64,000 nt of DNA from Alphaproteobacteria bacterium (GCA_018823745.1 JAHJHR010000003.1:1-64000), one strand, 5' to 3'; shown: positions 1 through 8,741, counted from the first letter of the stretch. Translations and numbers: made by a program. The notes: generated from the sequence alone by a model not told the origin.

Positions 1-1
1 C

Positions 2-586
2 ATCGTGCTGAACCTGAAGCGGCTGGCATATGAGTATGTGGCGATCCCTTCGCTGTCGTCTGACGCCTATGGGAAAATCAATCCCCAGCGGCTGATGCCT
101 GCCCTGGAGATCGACGGACGCATCGTCGCGCAGTCAATGGCCATCATTGAGCTGCTGGAGGAGCTTTTCCCCGAGCCGAGCATGTTGCCGGACGATCCGT
201 TGCTCCGGGCTGAAGCCAGATCCTTCGCGCAGCTGATTGCTGCAGATATGCATCCGATCAACAACAACCGCGTTCGGCGATATCTCACCGATGTCCTGGG
301 TACCAGCGAGCCACAGACCCTCGCATGGTATCGCCACTGGATGAAGGAAGGGCTCTCCAGTCTCGAAGAGCAGCTCGCCCGGCGGTCAGTGCCGTTCCGG
401 TTCTGCTTCGGTGAAAAGCCCAGATTGGCCGATGCCTGTCTCGTTCCGCAGATCGACAATGCACGGCGGTTTAACTGCGACCTGTCTCCCTATCCCCGCC
501 TAGTAGCTGTCGACGCCGAGTGCCGCGCGCTGGAGGCGTTCATGCGCGCTGCTCCAGCGATGCAGCCCGATTACACAGGAGAGTGA
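2..586 (+). CDS. maiA: Maleylacetoacetate isomerase (GST zeta family), 5' truncated by window edge
   Basis: Glutathione-S-transferase of the zeta/MaiA type, which isomerises maleylacetoacetate to fumarylacetoacetate in tyrosine/homogentisate breakdown, using glutathione. The frame is open to the left edge, so the start and the N-terminal catalytic serine region (usually near SSxxxR) lie outside. Visible are the end of the thioredoxin-like domain (NPQRLMPALEIDG, then QSMAIIELLEE, the glutathione-binding Gln-Ser) and the helical C-terminal domain ending in LADACLVPQIDNARRF, a typical MaiA signature. About 194 residues remain of a usual ~210. GC is about 53-68 % per line, a little below most of the window. 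No partner gene (fahA, hmgA) is visible on the right. A related GST with another substrate is possible. Confidence 0.85.
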   Translation: MVLNLKRLAYEYVAIPSLSSDAYGKINPQRLMPALEIDGRIVAQSMAIIELLEELFPEPSMLPDDPLLRAEARSFAQLIAADMHPINNNRVRRYLTDVLGTSEPQTLAWYRHWMKEGLSSLEEQLARRSVPFRFCFGEKPRLADACLVPQIDNARRFNCDLSPYPRLVAVDAECRALEAFMRAAPAMQPDYTGE

Positions 587-981
587 GAAGCGTCTTTCGC
601 TCCGGTGTCAGCTGTAGACCCAGCTCGCCATTCAGAACGTGCGCTCCGCCATGTAGTACAGTCGTTACGATTGTACAGTTTGAGACCGTCATTTTGATCG
701 GCGCCGTTTCGGATACGGCTATCTTTGTTGAACATAGAAACCGATGATCGACCGGGCATGCAGCCCGTCAGACCGATCAATGGGTAATCGCCGTCTCCGG
801 CCTCAACACGCGTCAGGGTGATCGCATTGTCTGTTCGTCGCCGGATCAGACCCCGGAAATGCATAAAGCTCGATTAAACGAAATTCAGTCGCCACAGAGA
901 AGCGAAAGGATGACCTTCACTCTACCCACAATGGGCCCCACAGGGTTTCCAAGTCATTGATTTATATGAATAATAAGTGGA
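587..981. other. Intergenic stretch with no recognisable gene
   Basis: About 0.4 kb between the maiA stop and the 3' end of tRNA-Glu. No frame here looks like a protein and no RNA family was recognised. The lines I counted are 50-58 % GC, lower than the genes to the right. It contains one imperfect dyad (655-677), listed separately. Confidence 0.6.
655..677. promoter_or_regulatory. Imperfect inverted repeat, possible operator
   Basis: Arms AGTACAGTCG and CGATTGTACA around a 3-base centre pair at 8 of 10 positions. The TGTAC/GTACA half-sites resemble sites of GntR- or TetR-type regulators. No gene starts close by, so a role is uncertain. Confidence 0.25.
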
Positions 982-1057
982 TGGCGTCCCCACGGGGATT
1001 CGAACCCCGGTTGCCGCCGTGAGAGGGCGGTGTCCTAGGCCTCTAGACGATGGGGAC
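982..1057 (-). tRNA. tRNA-Glu (anticodon CTC)
   Basis: Read on the minus strand, the 76-base cloverleaf begins GTCCCCA and ends TGGGGAC-G-CCA, so the CCA end is encoded. The anticodon stem CCGCC/GGCGG encloses the loop CTCTCAC, giving anticodon CTC after U33. The T-loop GGTTCGAATCC is intact. It reads GAG codons. A good sigma-70-type promoter lies 17 bases upstream of the mature 5' end. Confidence 0.97.
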
Positions 1058-1074
1058 CGCGAGGCAAGGCGCAC

Positions 1075-1103
1075 TTGATAGCGAAAGCCGGGCGGGGGTT
1101 CAA
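1075..1103 (-). promoter_or_regulatory. Sigma-70-type promoter of tRNA-Glu
   Basis: On the minus strand a -35 box TTGAAC (1098-1103) and a -10 box TATCAA (1075-1080) are separated by exactly 17 bases, and the mature tRNA starts 17 bases below the -10 box. It fills the gap between the threonine aldolase stop and the tRNA. Confidence 0.65.
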
Positions 1104-1119
1104 GCGATTTCGGTGTGGA

Positions 1120-2169
1120 TTATTCCGCAGCCTGTTGTGCGGCCAGGGCGGCGGCGCGCGTAACGAAGCGGCGGGCGTCCTCCTCGCGGGTGGCGAAGGC
1201 GGTCACCAGGCGGATGCTGGGCGCCTCCGGCTTGCCCCAGCGGTAGAAGGCGAAGCCGTCTTCCAGCAGCCCGTCGATCATCGCCGCCGGCAAGGTGGCG
1301 AAGATTTCATTGGCCTGTACCGGGTGATCCAGCGAGACACCGGGCACGGCCGACAGGCCATCGGCCATCAGCTTTGCCATGGCATTGGCGTGGCGGGCAT
1401 TCTTCAGCCAGAGATCGTCGCTGAGATAGGCGTCGAGCTGGGCCGACAGGAAGCGCATTTTAGAGAAAAGATGGCCGGCCCGCTTACGCCGGAAAATGAA
1501 GCTGTCAGCCAGCGCCACATCGAAAAACACCACGGCTTCCGCCGCCATCGCGCCATTCTTGGTCGCCCCGAAGCTCAGCACATCGACACCGGCCTTCCAG
1601 GTCAGGTCGGCGGCCGAACAGTTCAGCGCGACCAGCGCATTGGCGAAGCGCGCGCCATCCATATGCAGCTTCAGCCCGTATTTCCGGCAGACAGCGGCAA
1701 TCGCCGACACCTCGTCCGGGGTGTAGATCGTGCCGGCCTCTGTGACATTGGTGATGCTGACGGCGGCGGGCTGGACATGGTGGACATTGCCAATGCCGGC
1801 CCCGGCCAGGCGGACATCCAGCGCCTCGGCCGTGAATTTGCCGTGCAGCCCATCGACATGCACCAGCTTCGCCCCGCCGGTATAGAATTCCGGCGCGCCG
1901 CACTCGTCTTCCTCGATATGCGCATTGGGGTGGCAATAGATCGCCCCCCAGGCTGGCGTCAGCGTGGCAAGCGCCAGCGCATTGGCCGCCGTGCCGGTGG
2001 CCACCGGGAAGGAGGTCACCGGGCGCTCGAACACCTGGCCCAGCTTTTCCTGCACCCGCGCGGTGATCGGATCGGCACCATAGGAGGTGACGGCGCCTTC
2101 GGCCGCGCGCACCAGGGCGTCGAGAATCTGCGGCGAGGCGCCGGTGACATTGTCGCTGCTGAAATTCAT
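1120..2169 (-). CDS. ltaE: Low-specificity L-threonine aldolase
   Basis: PLP enzyme of fold type I that cleaves L-threonine or allo-threonine to glycine and acetaldehyde in the cytosol. The 349-residue protein begins MNFSSDNVTGASPQILDAL, the usual start of the family; a longer frame upstream has no family similarity, so I set the start at this ATG. The PLP-binding lysine is in DVLSFGATKNGAMAAEA, and the cofactor-contacting HMDGARFANA stretch is present. Length matches the family (about 340-350). It is followed only by tRNA-Glu and preceded by the small membrane protein gene, so it may be the second gene of that short transcript. Close relatives act on beta-hydroxyaspartate or phenylserine. 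Confidence 0.9.
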   Translation of the reverse strand: MNFSSDNVTGASPQILDALVRAAEGAVTSYGADPITARVQEKLGQVFERPVTSFPVATGTAANALALATLTPAWGAIYCHPNAHIEEDECGAPEFYTGGAKLVHVDGLHGKFTAEALDVRLAGAGIGNVHHVQPAAVSITNVTEAGTIYTPDEVSAIAAVCRKYGLKLHMDGARFANALVALNCSAADLTWKAGVDVLSFGATKNGAMAAEAVVFFDVALADSFIFRRKRAGHLFSKMRFLSAQLDAYLSDDLWLKNARHANAMAKLMADGLSAVPGVSLDHPVQANEIFATLPAAMIDGLLEDGFAFYRWGKPEAPSIRLVTAFATREEDARRFVTRAAALAAQQAAE

Positions 2170-2182
2170 GGCTTCTGATCGC

Positions 2183-2524
2183 TTAACGGGTGGGTTCCAG
2201 GGTGATGGAGCCAAGCATACGCCCGGTCGCCATGTCGAGCACCATCAGCACATCACTGCCCAGCGGCCCGTCGAGATGCAGGATCGCCCGCTCGCCGGCC
2301 GGGATGATCTGGCGCAGCGTGGTGCGCGGCGGCAGCGGAACGGTGGTGGCGTCGAAGCTGGCCAGCGGCTGGCCGGACAGCATCTGGCCGGGCAGCGCCA
2401 CCTGCACCTCTTCCGCACGCTTGCCGGAGGCGCGTTTGCTCAGCTCGACGGCGATGACGGCGATGCCGACGATGAGAAGCGTGGTCATGATCGCGATGCT
2501 GATCTTCAGGGCCCGTACCGGCAT
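2183..2524 (-). CDS. Small single-pass membrane protein (DUF6476-like)
   Basis: A 113-residue protein starting MPVRALKISIAIM. Residues about 7-27 form one hydrophobic helix (ISIAIMTTLLIVGIAVIAVEL); the rest is a soluble domain that ends GRMLGSITLEPTR. It resembles the short proteins found beside rluD in many Rhodospirillales and annotated as DUF6476; that family name is from memory and not checked. The start is divergent from rluD (64 bases apart), so both could share a promoter region. An upstream in-frame extension overlapping rluD antisense is not needed. Function unknown. Confidence 0.65.
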   Translation of the reverse strand: MPVRALKISIAIMTTLLIVGIAVIAVELSKRASGKRAEEVQVALPGQMLSGQPLASFDATTVPLPPRTTLRQIIPAGERAILHLDGPLGSDVLMVLDMATGRMLGSITLEPTR

Positions 2525-2588
2525 CGATCCTCCTGCTGCTTGCTTGCCATTGCCATGCGACGCCGTCCGGGATAGGCATTCAGCCCTG

Positions 2589-3599
2589 ATGACGCAATCG
2601 AAATCGCATGACGAGACCATCGAGGTCGCAGTCGAAACCGGCAGCGAGGCTGGCGACCGGCTGGACCGGTTCCTCGCCGCCCGGCTGCCCGAGATGTCGC
2701 GCAGCCGGCTGAAGGCGCTGATCGAGCAGGGCATGGTCCGCGATGCCGACCGGATTCTCGACGATCCGTCGATGAAGGTGCGCGACGGCCAGCTTTTCAC
2801 CCTCACCTTGCCGCCGCCGGAACAGGCCGAGCCGGTATCGCAGGATATCCCGCTGACCGTGGTCTATGAGGATGCCGATCTGATCGTGCTGGACAAGCCG
2901 GCCGGCATGGTTGTCCACCCGGCCCCGGGCAACCCCGACAGCACGCTGGTGAATGCCCTTCTGGCGCATTGCGGGGACAGTCTGAGCGGCATTGGCGGGG
3001 TCAGGCGCCCTGGCATCGTCCATCGCATCGACAAGGACACCAGCGGCCTTCTGGTGGTCGCCAAGAACGACCGGGCACATGCCGGGCTGAGCGCGCAATT
3101 CGCCGATCATTCCATCGACCGCGCCTATGTCGCCATCATCTGGGGCGTGCCGATGCCACCTTCCGGCGAGATCACCGGCAATATCGGGCGCAGCCACCGC
3201 GACCGGAAGAAGATGGCCGTTGTCGGACGGGGCGAGAGCGATGCCGGCAAGACGGCACTGACCCGGTACCGGACGCTGGCGCGCCATGGCGATAGCGCCA
3301 GCGTCGTCGAATGCCGGCTGGAAACCGGGCGCACCCACCAGATCCGCGTGCATCTGACAGCACAGGGCCATCCGCTGGTCGGTGATGCGGTGTATGGGCG
3401 CAACCGGGGCTCCTCACGCGACAGTAACGACATTGTGAAACGCACGCTGGGCGCCTTCCCCAGGCAGGCGCTGCACGCCAGAGAACTGGGATTCAGCCAT
3501 CCGATTACTGGAAAAAGGCTGATTTTTCAGAGCGATATTCCGCCAGACATGAGGGAACTTCTGACCCTCATGGGGGTTACTCTGGCATACGGAAATTAA
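2589..3599 (+). CDS. rluD: 23S rRNA pseudouridine synthase, RluD family
   Basis: Pseudouridine synthase of the RluA/RluD family; RluD converts U1911, U1915 and U1917 in helix 69 of 23S rRNA and supports ribosome assembly. The 336-residue protein has an N-terminal S4 RNA-binding domain (about residues 20-75: RLDRFLAARLP, SRSRLKALIEQG) and a catalytic domain with VHRIDKDTSGLLVVAKN, where the Asp of HRIDKDTSG is catalytic (usual HRLDKDTSG). ETGRTHQIRVH is the later family motif. I chose the ATG at 2589 because the frame upstream has no similarity. It is followed by rpoH 109 bases downstream, an arrangement common in alphaproteobacteria. RluA- or RluC-type specificity is less likely. Confidence 0.92.
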   Translation: MTQSKSHDETIEVAVETGSEAGDRLDRFLAARLPEMSRSRLKALIEQGMVRDADRILDDPSMKVRDGQLFTLTLPPPEQAEPVSQDIPLTVVYEDADLIVLDKPAGMVVHPAPGNPDSTLVNALLAHCGDSLSGIGGVRRPGIVHRIDKDTSGLLVVAKNDRAHAGLSAQFADHSIDRAYVAIIWGVPMPPSGEITGNIGRSHRDRKKMAVVGRGESDAGKTALTRYRTLARHGDSASVVECRLETGRTHQIRVHLTAQGHPLVGDAVYGRNRGSSRDSNDIVKRTLGAFPRQALHARELGFSHPITGKRLIFQSDIPPDMRELLTLMGVTLAYGN

Positions 3600-3708
3600 C
3601 TGTTTCCATCAGCCACATTTATGCCACGGCCTCTGTGGTATATCTGGAATACCGAACAAGCGATCTCCATCTGGAGAATGCTTCAAGGTCTACAGGGAGT
3701 TCCACATA

Positions 3709-4596
3709 ATGACCGCTGCCAGCCCTCCAATCCCGGTTATCAGCCCCGAGGGCAATCTGTCCCGCTATCTGCAGGACATCCGCAAGTTCCCGATGCTCAC
3801 CGTCGAGGACGAATACATGTTCGCCCGGTCGTGGCAGGAGCATCAGGACGTTGATTCGGCCCATAAGCTGGTGACCAGCCATCTGCGCCTCGTGGCGAAG
3901 ATCGCGATGGGCTATCGCGGCTACGGGCTTCCGGTCAGCGAGCTGATTTCCGAAGGCAATCTCGGCCTGATGCACGCCGTGAAGCGCTTCGATCCGGAGC
4001 GTGGCTTCCGGCTGGCCACCTATGCCATGTGGTGGATTCGCGCGGCGATACAGGAATATATCCTCCATTCCTGGTCGCTGGTGAAAATGGGCACCACGGC
4101 GGCGCAGAAGAAGCTGTTCTTCAATCTGCGCAAGCTGAAGGGCAAGCTGAACGCCATCGACGAAGGCGATCTGAGCCCGGAGAACGTGACCAAGATCGCC
4201 ACTGATCTGGAAGTGCCGGAACAGGACGTCATCAACATGAACCGGCGCCTCTCCGCCCCGGACCATTCGCTGAACGCGCCGCTGCGCGTCGACGGCGAAG
4301 GCGAGTGGCAGGATTGGCTGGTCGATGACAGCGAGACCCAGGAAACCCTTCTGGCCGAGCATCAGGAACTGAGCAGCCGCCGCAAGCTGCTGAACCAGTC
4401 GATGAAGACGCTGAACGACCGCGAGCGTCACATCCTGATGCAGCGACGGTTGAGCGAGGAGCCGATGACGCTGGAGGATCTGAGCCAGGAATACGGCATC
4501 AGCCGCGAGCGCGTGCGCCAGATCGAGGTGCGGGCCTTCGAGAAGCTGCAGAAGGCGATGAAGAACGCTGCCATCGAGCAGCGACTGTCCAACTAA
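3709..4596 (+). CDS. rpoH: RNA polymerase heat-shock sigma factor RpoH (sigma-32)
   Basis: Alternative sigma factor that directs RNA polymerase to heat-shock promoters. The 295-residue protein shows region 2 (HLRLVAKIAMGYRGYGLPVSELISEGNLGLMHAVKRFDPERGFR, then ATYAMWWIRAAIQEYIL), the RpoH box QKKLFFNLR near residue 140 that separates it from RpoD/RpoS, region 3, and a region 4 helix-turn-helix (TLEDLSQEYGISRERVRQIEVRAFEKL). A GGGAG ribosome site lies just before the ATG. No clear sigma-32 or sigma-70 promoter was recognised in the 109 bases before it. A strong intrinsic terminator follows at 4624-4653. Alphaproteobacteria often carry two rpoH copies; which copy this is cannot be told. Confidence 0.95.
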   Translation: MTAASPPIPVISPEGNLSRYLQDIRKFPMLTVEDEYMFARSWQEHQDVDSAHKLVTSHLRLVAKIAMGYRGYGLPVSELISEGNLGLMHAVKRFDPERGFRLATYAMWWIRAAIQEYILHSWSLVKMGTTAAQKKLFFNLRKLKGKLNAIDEGDLSPENVTKIATDLEVPEQDVINMNRRLSAPDHSLNAPLRVDGEGEWQDWLVDDSETQETLLAEHQELSSRRKLLNQSMKTLNDRERHILMQRRLSEEPMTLEDLSQEYGISRERVRQIEVRAFEKLQKAMKNAAIEQRLSN

Positions 4597-4623
4597 GCCT
4601 TAAACGCCACCGCGTTCGATATA

Positions 4624-4653
4624 CCCTCCCCGGTCCCGCCGGGGAGGGTTTTT
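4624..4653 (+). terminator. Intrinsic terminator of rpoH
   Basis: A 10-bp GC-only stem CCCTCCCCGG / CCGGGGAGGG with a 5-base loop is followed directly by TTTTTCTTT. It lies 28 bases after the rpoH stop and 3 bases before the stop of the convergent membrane protein gene. Confidence 0.9.
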
Positions 4654-4655
4654 CT

Positions 4656-5264
4656 TTATCCCTGCCCGATCTTGGCCGGCTGCTGGTCTTCCGGGGTGGG
4701 CGAGACGGTGCCGTCGCCGGTATCCGGCGCGGTGGTGACGCCGCGCGTGATGCTGTCACCCCATTCCTCCACCAGATCCTTCTGGTAGCCGCGCAGCTTC
4801 TGGATACGGCGGTCCAGCTGGAAGCGCAGATAGGCGGCCACGATATGCGGCGCGCCGTAATAGATGATCCAGCCGACGGCCGCAGCCGCGTACATCACCA
4901 TCCAGACCACGGGATCGCCGACGATCTGCCAGGCGCGGGCAAAAGTATGCTCGGTCATCCAGAGCTGCAGCATGAAGGGCAGGACGCCGCAGAAATTCAT
5001 GCAACCGACGGAGAAGGCCGCGTATTTCTCGCGCCGTCCATCGATGATATAGGCGACCAGCGTGGGCAGCATGCCGACGGCCACGACCACCATGGTCGGC
5101 AGGACCGCGAGGCCCAGCCCGAGCACCGTGATGATCATCAGGATGCGCCAGCCGCCGCGGCTCTTCTCGTTTTTCTGGCCCTTGCGCGCAGGTGCCCGGC
5201 CGGAAGGCTTCGCGCCCGCCTTCCCCGCCGTCTTTTTTCCTGCGGATTGCCCCTTGTCGCTCAT
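4656..5264 (-). CDS. Conserved membrane protein with basic N-terminus, partner of the pseudokinase gene
   Basis: A 202-residue protein I cannot assign to a characterised family. The first 38 residues are rich in Lys, Arg, Ala and Gly and look disordered. Three to four hydrophobic segments follow: about 40-75 (WRILMIITVLGLGLAVLP and on, probably two helices), about 81-101 (AAFSVGCMNFCGVLPFMLQLW) and about 119-145 (VVWMVMYAAAAVGWIIYY). The C-terminus is polar with an Asp/Thr/Pro-rich tail. The gene starts 30 bases after the stop of the pseudokinase gene and is co-oriented with it, so the two are probably one operon and may form a membrane assembly. That link is inferred from position. Confidence 0.7.
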   Translation of the reverse strand: MSDKGQSAGKKTAGKAGAKPSGRAPARKGQKNEKSRGGWRILMIITVLGLGLAVLPTMVVVAVGMLPTLVAYIIDGRREKYAAFSVGCMNFCGVLPFMLQLWMTEHTFARAWQIVGDPVVWMVMYAAAAVGWIIYYGAPHIVAAYLRFQLDRRIQKLRGYQKDLVEEWGDSITRGVTTAPDTGDGTVSPTPEDQQPAKIGQG

Positions 5265-5294
5265 GGCCCGGCCCTCTGATACCGGGGCAGTATC

Positions 5295-7292
5295 TCAGAA
5301 AACATAGAAGAAAATCACCCCGAAAGCGGTGAGCCCGCCAATCACCCCGGAGGCGATGGCCGAAACCTGCTCGCCCAGCTGCGCGGCGATGTAGTCCATA
5401 TGAGCCACCTCGTTGCGCAGATGCTGCACCTGCAGTTCCGCGCGGCCATGGCCGGCAACCGCAGCGCGAAAGCCCTGCTCGTCCTTCGCCAGGGCCTGGG
5501 TGTCCTCCACCAGCACCATCATCCGGGCGATGATGCCGCCCTGGGCTGCCGTGCCCAGTTCCTCCAGCATCTTCTTGCGCTTCTTCAGATTGTGGAACTG
5601 GCTGAAGGTCGGCCGCAGATGGATTTCCAGCCAGCGGCACAGATTGGGCAAGGGACCGTTATTCGAAATGCCCTGCAGGAAGGCGAGCAGCCGCACCTGC
5701 CCGACAATGCGCGCGAAATTATCGCTCTCATTGCCCAGCGGGCGCAGCCATTTATCGGTGATCTGCCGGCAGCGTGCCGCGATGAAGGCCGTCACATGAC
5801 GGTCCAGCGGCTCACCGCTCGGCAATTTGTCCTGCACGGCGGCTTCTATCGCCGGCAGCAGATCGTCAGGGTCGATGACCATCCGGGATTCGATCAGCGG
5901 GCTGAGACAGTGCAGATACGGATTCAGCTCATAGGCCACGCGCTCATAGCCGAAGCCCGGCGTTATCTGCGACATGGTGCTTGCCATTCGGTCGATCAGG
6001 CTTTGCTGGCGAACCAGTTCGCTGCGCAGGGGGGCGGCCGTGTTGAACCAGGAATTGGGCAGCTTGGCGGCCAAAATCTCGCTCAGTTTCTGTCGGATTT
6101 CCGTGCGGTTGATATTGGCAGCGACGGCATAGCCGATGCCGTCGATATTCACCGAATAGCCCCGGAAGCTGATCGGCGCGCGCGGGTCCAGGATGATACC
6201 GGTCCGGGCCACCGTCTTGGCATCTGCCGGCTCCGGCCCGGTGGCGCCCAGATTGGCGGTCAGCGCCTTTGCCACATCGTCGTCCAGCAGGCTGCGCCGC
6301 AGCCAGTTATCCATATTGGGGCTGCGCACCAGCTGGGCGCTGGCCTCCCAGTTGCGGACGATGGCATAAGCCAGCGAGCGCTTGGTCAGCTGCTCCATCC
6401 CGCCGACCACGATGGCCCGCGCCGCCTTCAGCGGCAGCTTGGCCCGGTTCGGTGTCATCCGCCGGCCGTTCAGCCATTGCTCGATATCGTTGATGGTCCA
6501 GCGGTCGCGCGGCTCGTCATTCATCAGGCCGCGCAGCAATTCGACCATCGGCAGGGACAGGGTCTGGCGACCGGCCAGCGCGGAGAACGAGCCCTGCTCC
6601 AGGCGAAGATGCATCAGTTCGGCAGCGCTCTTGTCCGATTCCGGCTGGCGACCGAGCAGGAAAGCCAGCAGCGTCACGCCCAGGGCGAAAAGATCGTCGG
6701 TGAAACTTCCGTCGCCCCGTCCGATCGGATCGGCCATCGCGCTTTCCAGCGGCTCGATGAATTCGGGCTGGTCGCTGGCCGGCGGCGAGGTCACGCTCTC
6801 GCCCAGGATCAGGCTTTTGCCATCGCCGGCATGAAAGAAATTGGACGGCCGGATTGCCCGGTGCGCAAGATTGCGCGAGCCCAGTTCCTTGAGGACCGGC
6901 ACGATGCGCGGCAGGATCGCGCGCTCGATCACCTCTTCCTCGATGGCCGGGAAAGTCATGCGGTCGCTGGCCACCAGCCGGCTGCCCGGCGGCTGGTCAT
7001 AGATCACGCACATCTGGCGCAGTTTATCCTCGCGGCTGCCCGACAGCCCCCAATCGACCAGCCGCAGCAGGCCGACAATGTGGATGCCGCGCATCGCATC
7101 CATGGCGTCGCAGCGCGGTGGCAGGGTGCGGTCAAGCACAAAGGCCATGAGCGGCGTGGTCTTCTCGCCCCGCCCGTCCATCGCCAGATAGGCCTTGGCC
7201 CGCGGCGAATCGAAAGCGCCCAGGGGCTGGTCGAGCATGACCTCGTACCGCCCCTTGACCGTCAGCTTTCGCGTCGTCCCTGCCTCTGCCAT
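5295..7292 (-). CDS. Tail-anchored pseudokinase-domain protein
   Basis: A 665-residue protein with a degenerate Ser/Thr protein-kinase-like domain in residues about 15-275. The catalytic-loop position reads HRAIRPSN (144-151), so the proton-accepting Asp of HRDxKxxN is Ala and the Lys is Arg; the Asn remains. The DFG position appears to be LGE (163-165). The kinase fold is still recognisable from DDLFALGVTLLAFLLG (subdomain IX, near 199) and PRDRWTINDIEQWL (subdomain XI Arg). Residues about 290-640 are a helical domain with no family I recognise, and the last ~23 residues (AIASGVIGGLTAFGVIFFYVF) form a single C-terminal membrane helix. Catalysis is unlikely; a scaffold or signalling role is inferred. 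It is upstream of, and probably cotranscribed with, the small membrane protein gene. Confidence 0.75.
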   Translation of the reverse strand: MAEAGTTRKLTVKGRYEVMLDQPLGAFDSPRAKAYLAMDGRGEKTTPLMAFVLDRTLPPRCDAMDAMRGIHIVGLLRLVDWGLSGSREDKLRQMCVIYDQPPGSRLVASDRMTFPAIEEEVIERAILPRIVPVLKELGSRNLAHRAIRPSNFFHAGDGKSLILGESVTSPPASDQPEFIEPLESAMADPIGRGDGSFTDDLFALGVTLLAFLLGRQPESDKSAAELMHLRLEQGSFSALAGRQTLSLPMVELLRGLMNDEPRDRWTINDIEQWLNGRRMTPNRAKLPLKAARAIVVGGMEQLTKRSLAYAIVRNWEASAQLVRSPNMDNWLRRSLLDDDVAKALTANLGATGPEPADAKTVARTGIILDPRAPISFRGYSVNIDGIGYAVAANINRTEIRQKLSEILAAKLPNSWFNTAAPLRSELVRQQSLIDRMASTMSQITPGFGYERVAYELNPYLHCLSPLIESRMVIDPDDLLPAIEAAVQDKLPSGEPLDRHVTAFIAARCRQITDKWLRPLGNESDNFARIVGQVRLLAFLQGISNNGPLPNLCRWLEIHLRPTFSQFHNLKKRKKMLEELGTAAQGGIIARMMVLVEDTQALAKDEQGFRAAVAGHGRAELQVQHLRNEVAHMDYIAAQLGEQVSAIASGVIGGLTAFGVIFFYVF

Positions 7293-7350
7293 CAGGCCGT
7301 CCCGTTCACCGTCGAGCTCATCCTGGTTATCATAGCATCAAGCCCTCAAG

Positions 7351-7370
7351 CCAAAGCGGAAAACTTCCGC
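7351..7370 (-). terminator. Weak hairpin after purA
   Basis: On the minus strand GCGGAA-GTT-TTCCGC is followed by TTTGG, 39 bases after the purA stop. The stem is only 6 bp and the T-run is short, so it may be a weak terminator. Confidence 0.35.
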
Positions 7371-7408
7371 ACGCCTTGAGTTCGGAAGGCCGAAAGAACG
7401 CTTTGCCT

Positions 7409-8698
7409 TTAATCCGCGAAGGGGTCGCGCATCAAGATCGTGTCATCGCGATCCGGGCTGGTCGACAGCAGCGCCACCGGGGCCTCGATCAACTCCTCGA
7501 TACGGCGGATATACTTGATCGCCGTGGCCGGCAGTTCCTTGTAGCTGCGCGCACCCTGGGTGCTCTGCTGCCAGCCTTCGAAGCTTTCATAGATCGGTTC
7601 CACGCCGGCCTGCGCCGCCTGCCCGGCCGGGAAATAGTCGTAGTCCCGCCCTTCATAGCGATAGCCGACGCAGACCTTGATTTCCGTCAACCCGTCCAGC
7701 ACGTCCAGCTTGGTCAGGGCGATGCCGGTGATGCCGCCGACCTTCACGGCCTGGCGCACCATGACGGCATCGAACCAGCCGCAGCGCCGCTTGCGCCCGG
7801 TCACCGTGCCGAATTCCCGGCCACGCTCGCCGAGGCGCTGGCCGATCTCGTTATCCTGCTCGGTCGGGAACGGGCCGGAGCCGACACGCGTCGTATAGGC
7901 CTTGGTGATGCCCAGCACATAGCCGACCTGGCTCGGCCCGATGCCGGCGCCACTGGCCGCCTGCCCCGCCACCGTGTTGGAGGAGGTAACGAAGGGATAG
8001 GTGCCGTGATCGATATCCAGCATCGTGCCCTGCGCGCCTTCCAGCAGCACGCGCTTGCCCTGCTTGCGGGCCTCCTCCAGATGGCGCCAGACGCTGTGCG
8101 CATAGGGCAGCAGCTTCGGCGTCACCTCGCGCAACGCAGCCAGCAGCTCAGCGGCATCGATCTCCTCGACACCGAGGCCGCGCAGGAAGGCGTTGTGGTG
8201 GGCGACCAGGTCATTGACCTTTTCGACCAGCGTTTCCGGCTCGGCCAGGTCGCAGATGCGGATGGCACGGCGGCCGACCTTGTCCTCATAGGCCGGGCCG
8301 ATGCCGCGCCCGGTGGTGCCGATCTTGCGCGCACCCTTGGCTTCTTCGCGGGCCTGGTCAATGCGCTGGTGCAGCGGCAGGATCAGCGCGACATTGTCGG
8401 CCACCATCAGCTTTTCCGGGGTAATCTCGATACCCTGGCTGCGGATCTGTTCGATCTCGCGCAACAGCGCCCAGGGATCGACGACGACGCCATTGCCGAT
8501 GATCGACAGCTTGCCGCGCACCACGCCCGAAGGCAGCAGGCTCAGCTTGTAGGTCTGGCCTCCGCAGACGATGGTGTGGCCGGCATTATGGCCGCCCTGG
8601 AAGCGCACCACGACATCGGCGCGCTCCGACAGCCAGTCGACGATCTTGCCCTTGCCTTCATCGCCCCACTGGGCGCCGATGACCGCTACATTGGACAT
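7409..8698 (-). CDS. purA: Adenylosuccinate synthetase
   Basis: Cytosolic GTP-dependent enzyme that joins IMP and aspartate to adenylosuccinate, the first committed step to AMP. The 429-residue length is standard. The N-terminal GTP-binding/catalytic segment [17 protein letters not shown] holds the catalytic Asp and the glycine-rich loop; GHNAGHTIV carries the catalytic His, and the IMP-binding [13 protein letters not shown] and [22 protein letters not shown] motifs follow. [10 protein letters not shown] is the C-terminal base/ribose contact. It begins 43 bases after hisZ on the same strand; this hisZ-purA pair is common in Rhodospirillales-type genomes. Confidence 0.98.
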   Translation of the reverse strand: MSNVAVIGAQWGDEGKGKIVDWLSERADVVVRFQGGHNAGHTIVCGGQTYKLSLLPSGVVRGKLSIIGNGVVVDPWALLREIEQIRSQGIEITPEKLMVADNVALILPLHQRIDQAREEAKGARKIGTTGRGIGPAYEDKVGRRAIRICDLAEPETLVEKVNDLVAHHNAFLRGLGVEEIDAAELLAALREVTPKLLPYAHSVWRHLEEARKQGKRVLLEGAQGTMLDIDHGTYPFVTSSNTVAGQAASGAGIGPSQVGYVLGITKAYTTRVGSGPFPTEQDNEIGQRLGERGREFGTVTGRKRRCGWFDAVMVRQAVKVGGITGIALTKLDVLDGLTEIKVCVGYRYEGRDYDYFPAGQAAQAGVEPIYESFEGWQQSTQGARSYKELPATAIKYIRRIEELIEAPVALLSTSPDRDDTILMRDPFAD

Positions 8699-8741
8699 GG
8701 TTCTTCCTGCATTCTTACTGTTTCAGGACGGGACGGCGATG

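Noticed and set aside
571..864. 97-codon minus-strand frame in the maiA-tRNA gap
   Set aside because: No similarity to any family, no ribosome site and no coding-like composition.
6799..6865. Active protein kinase with intact HRD and DFG
   Set aside because: The catalytic positions read HRAIRPSN and LGE, so I describe it as a pseudokinase instead.
5400..7379. 659-codon plus-strand frame opposite the pseudokinase gene
   Set aside because: Arg/Gln/His-rich with no motif; the minus-strand protein has kinase-fold segments and a C-terminal membrane helix.
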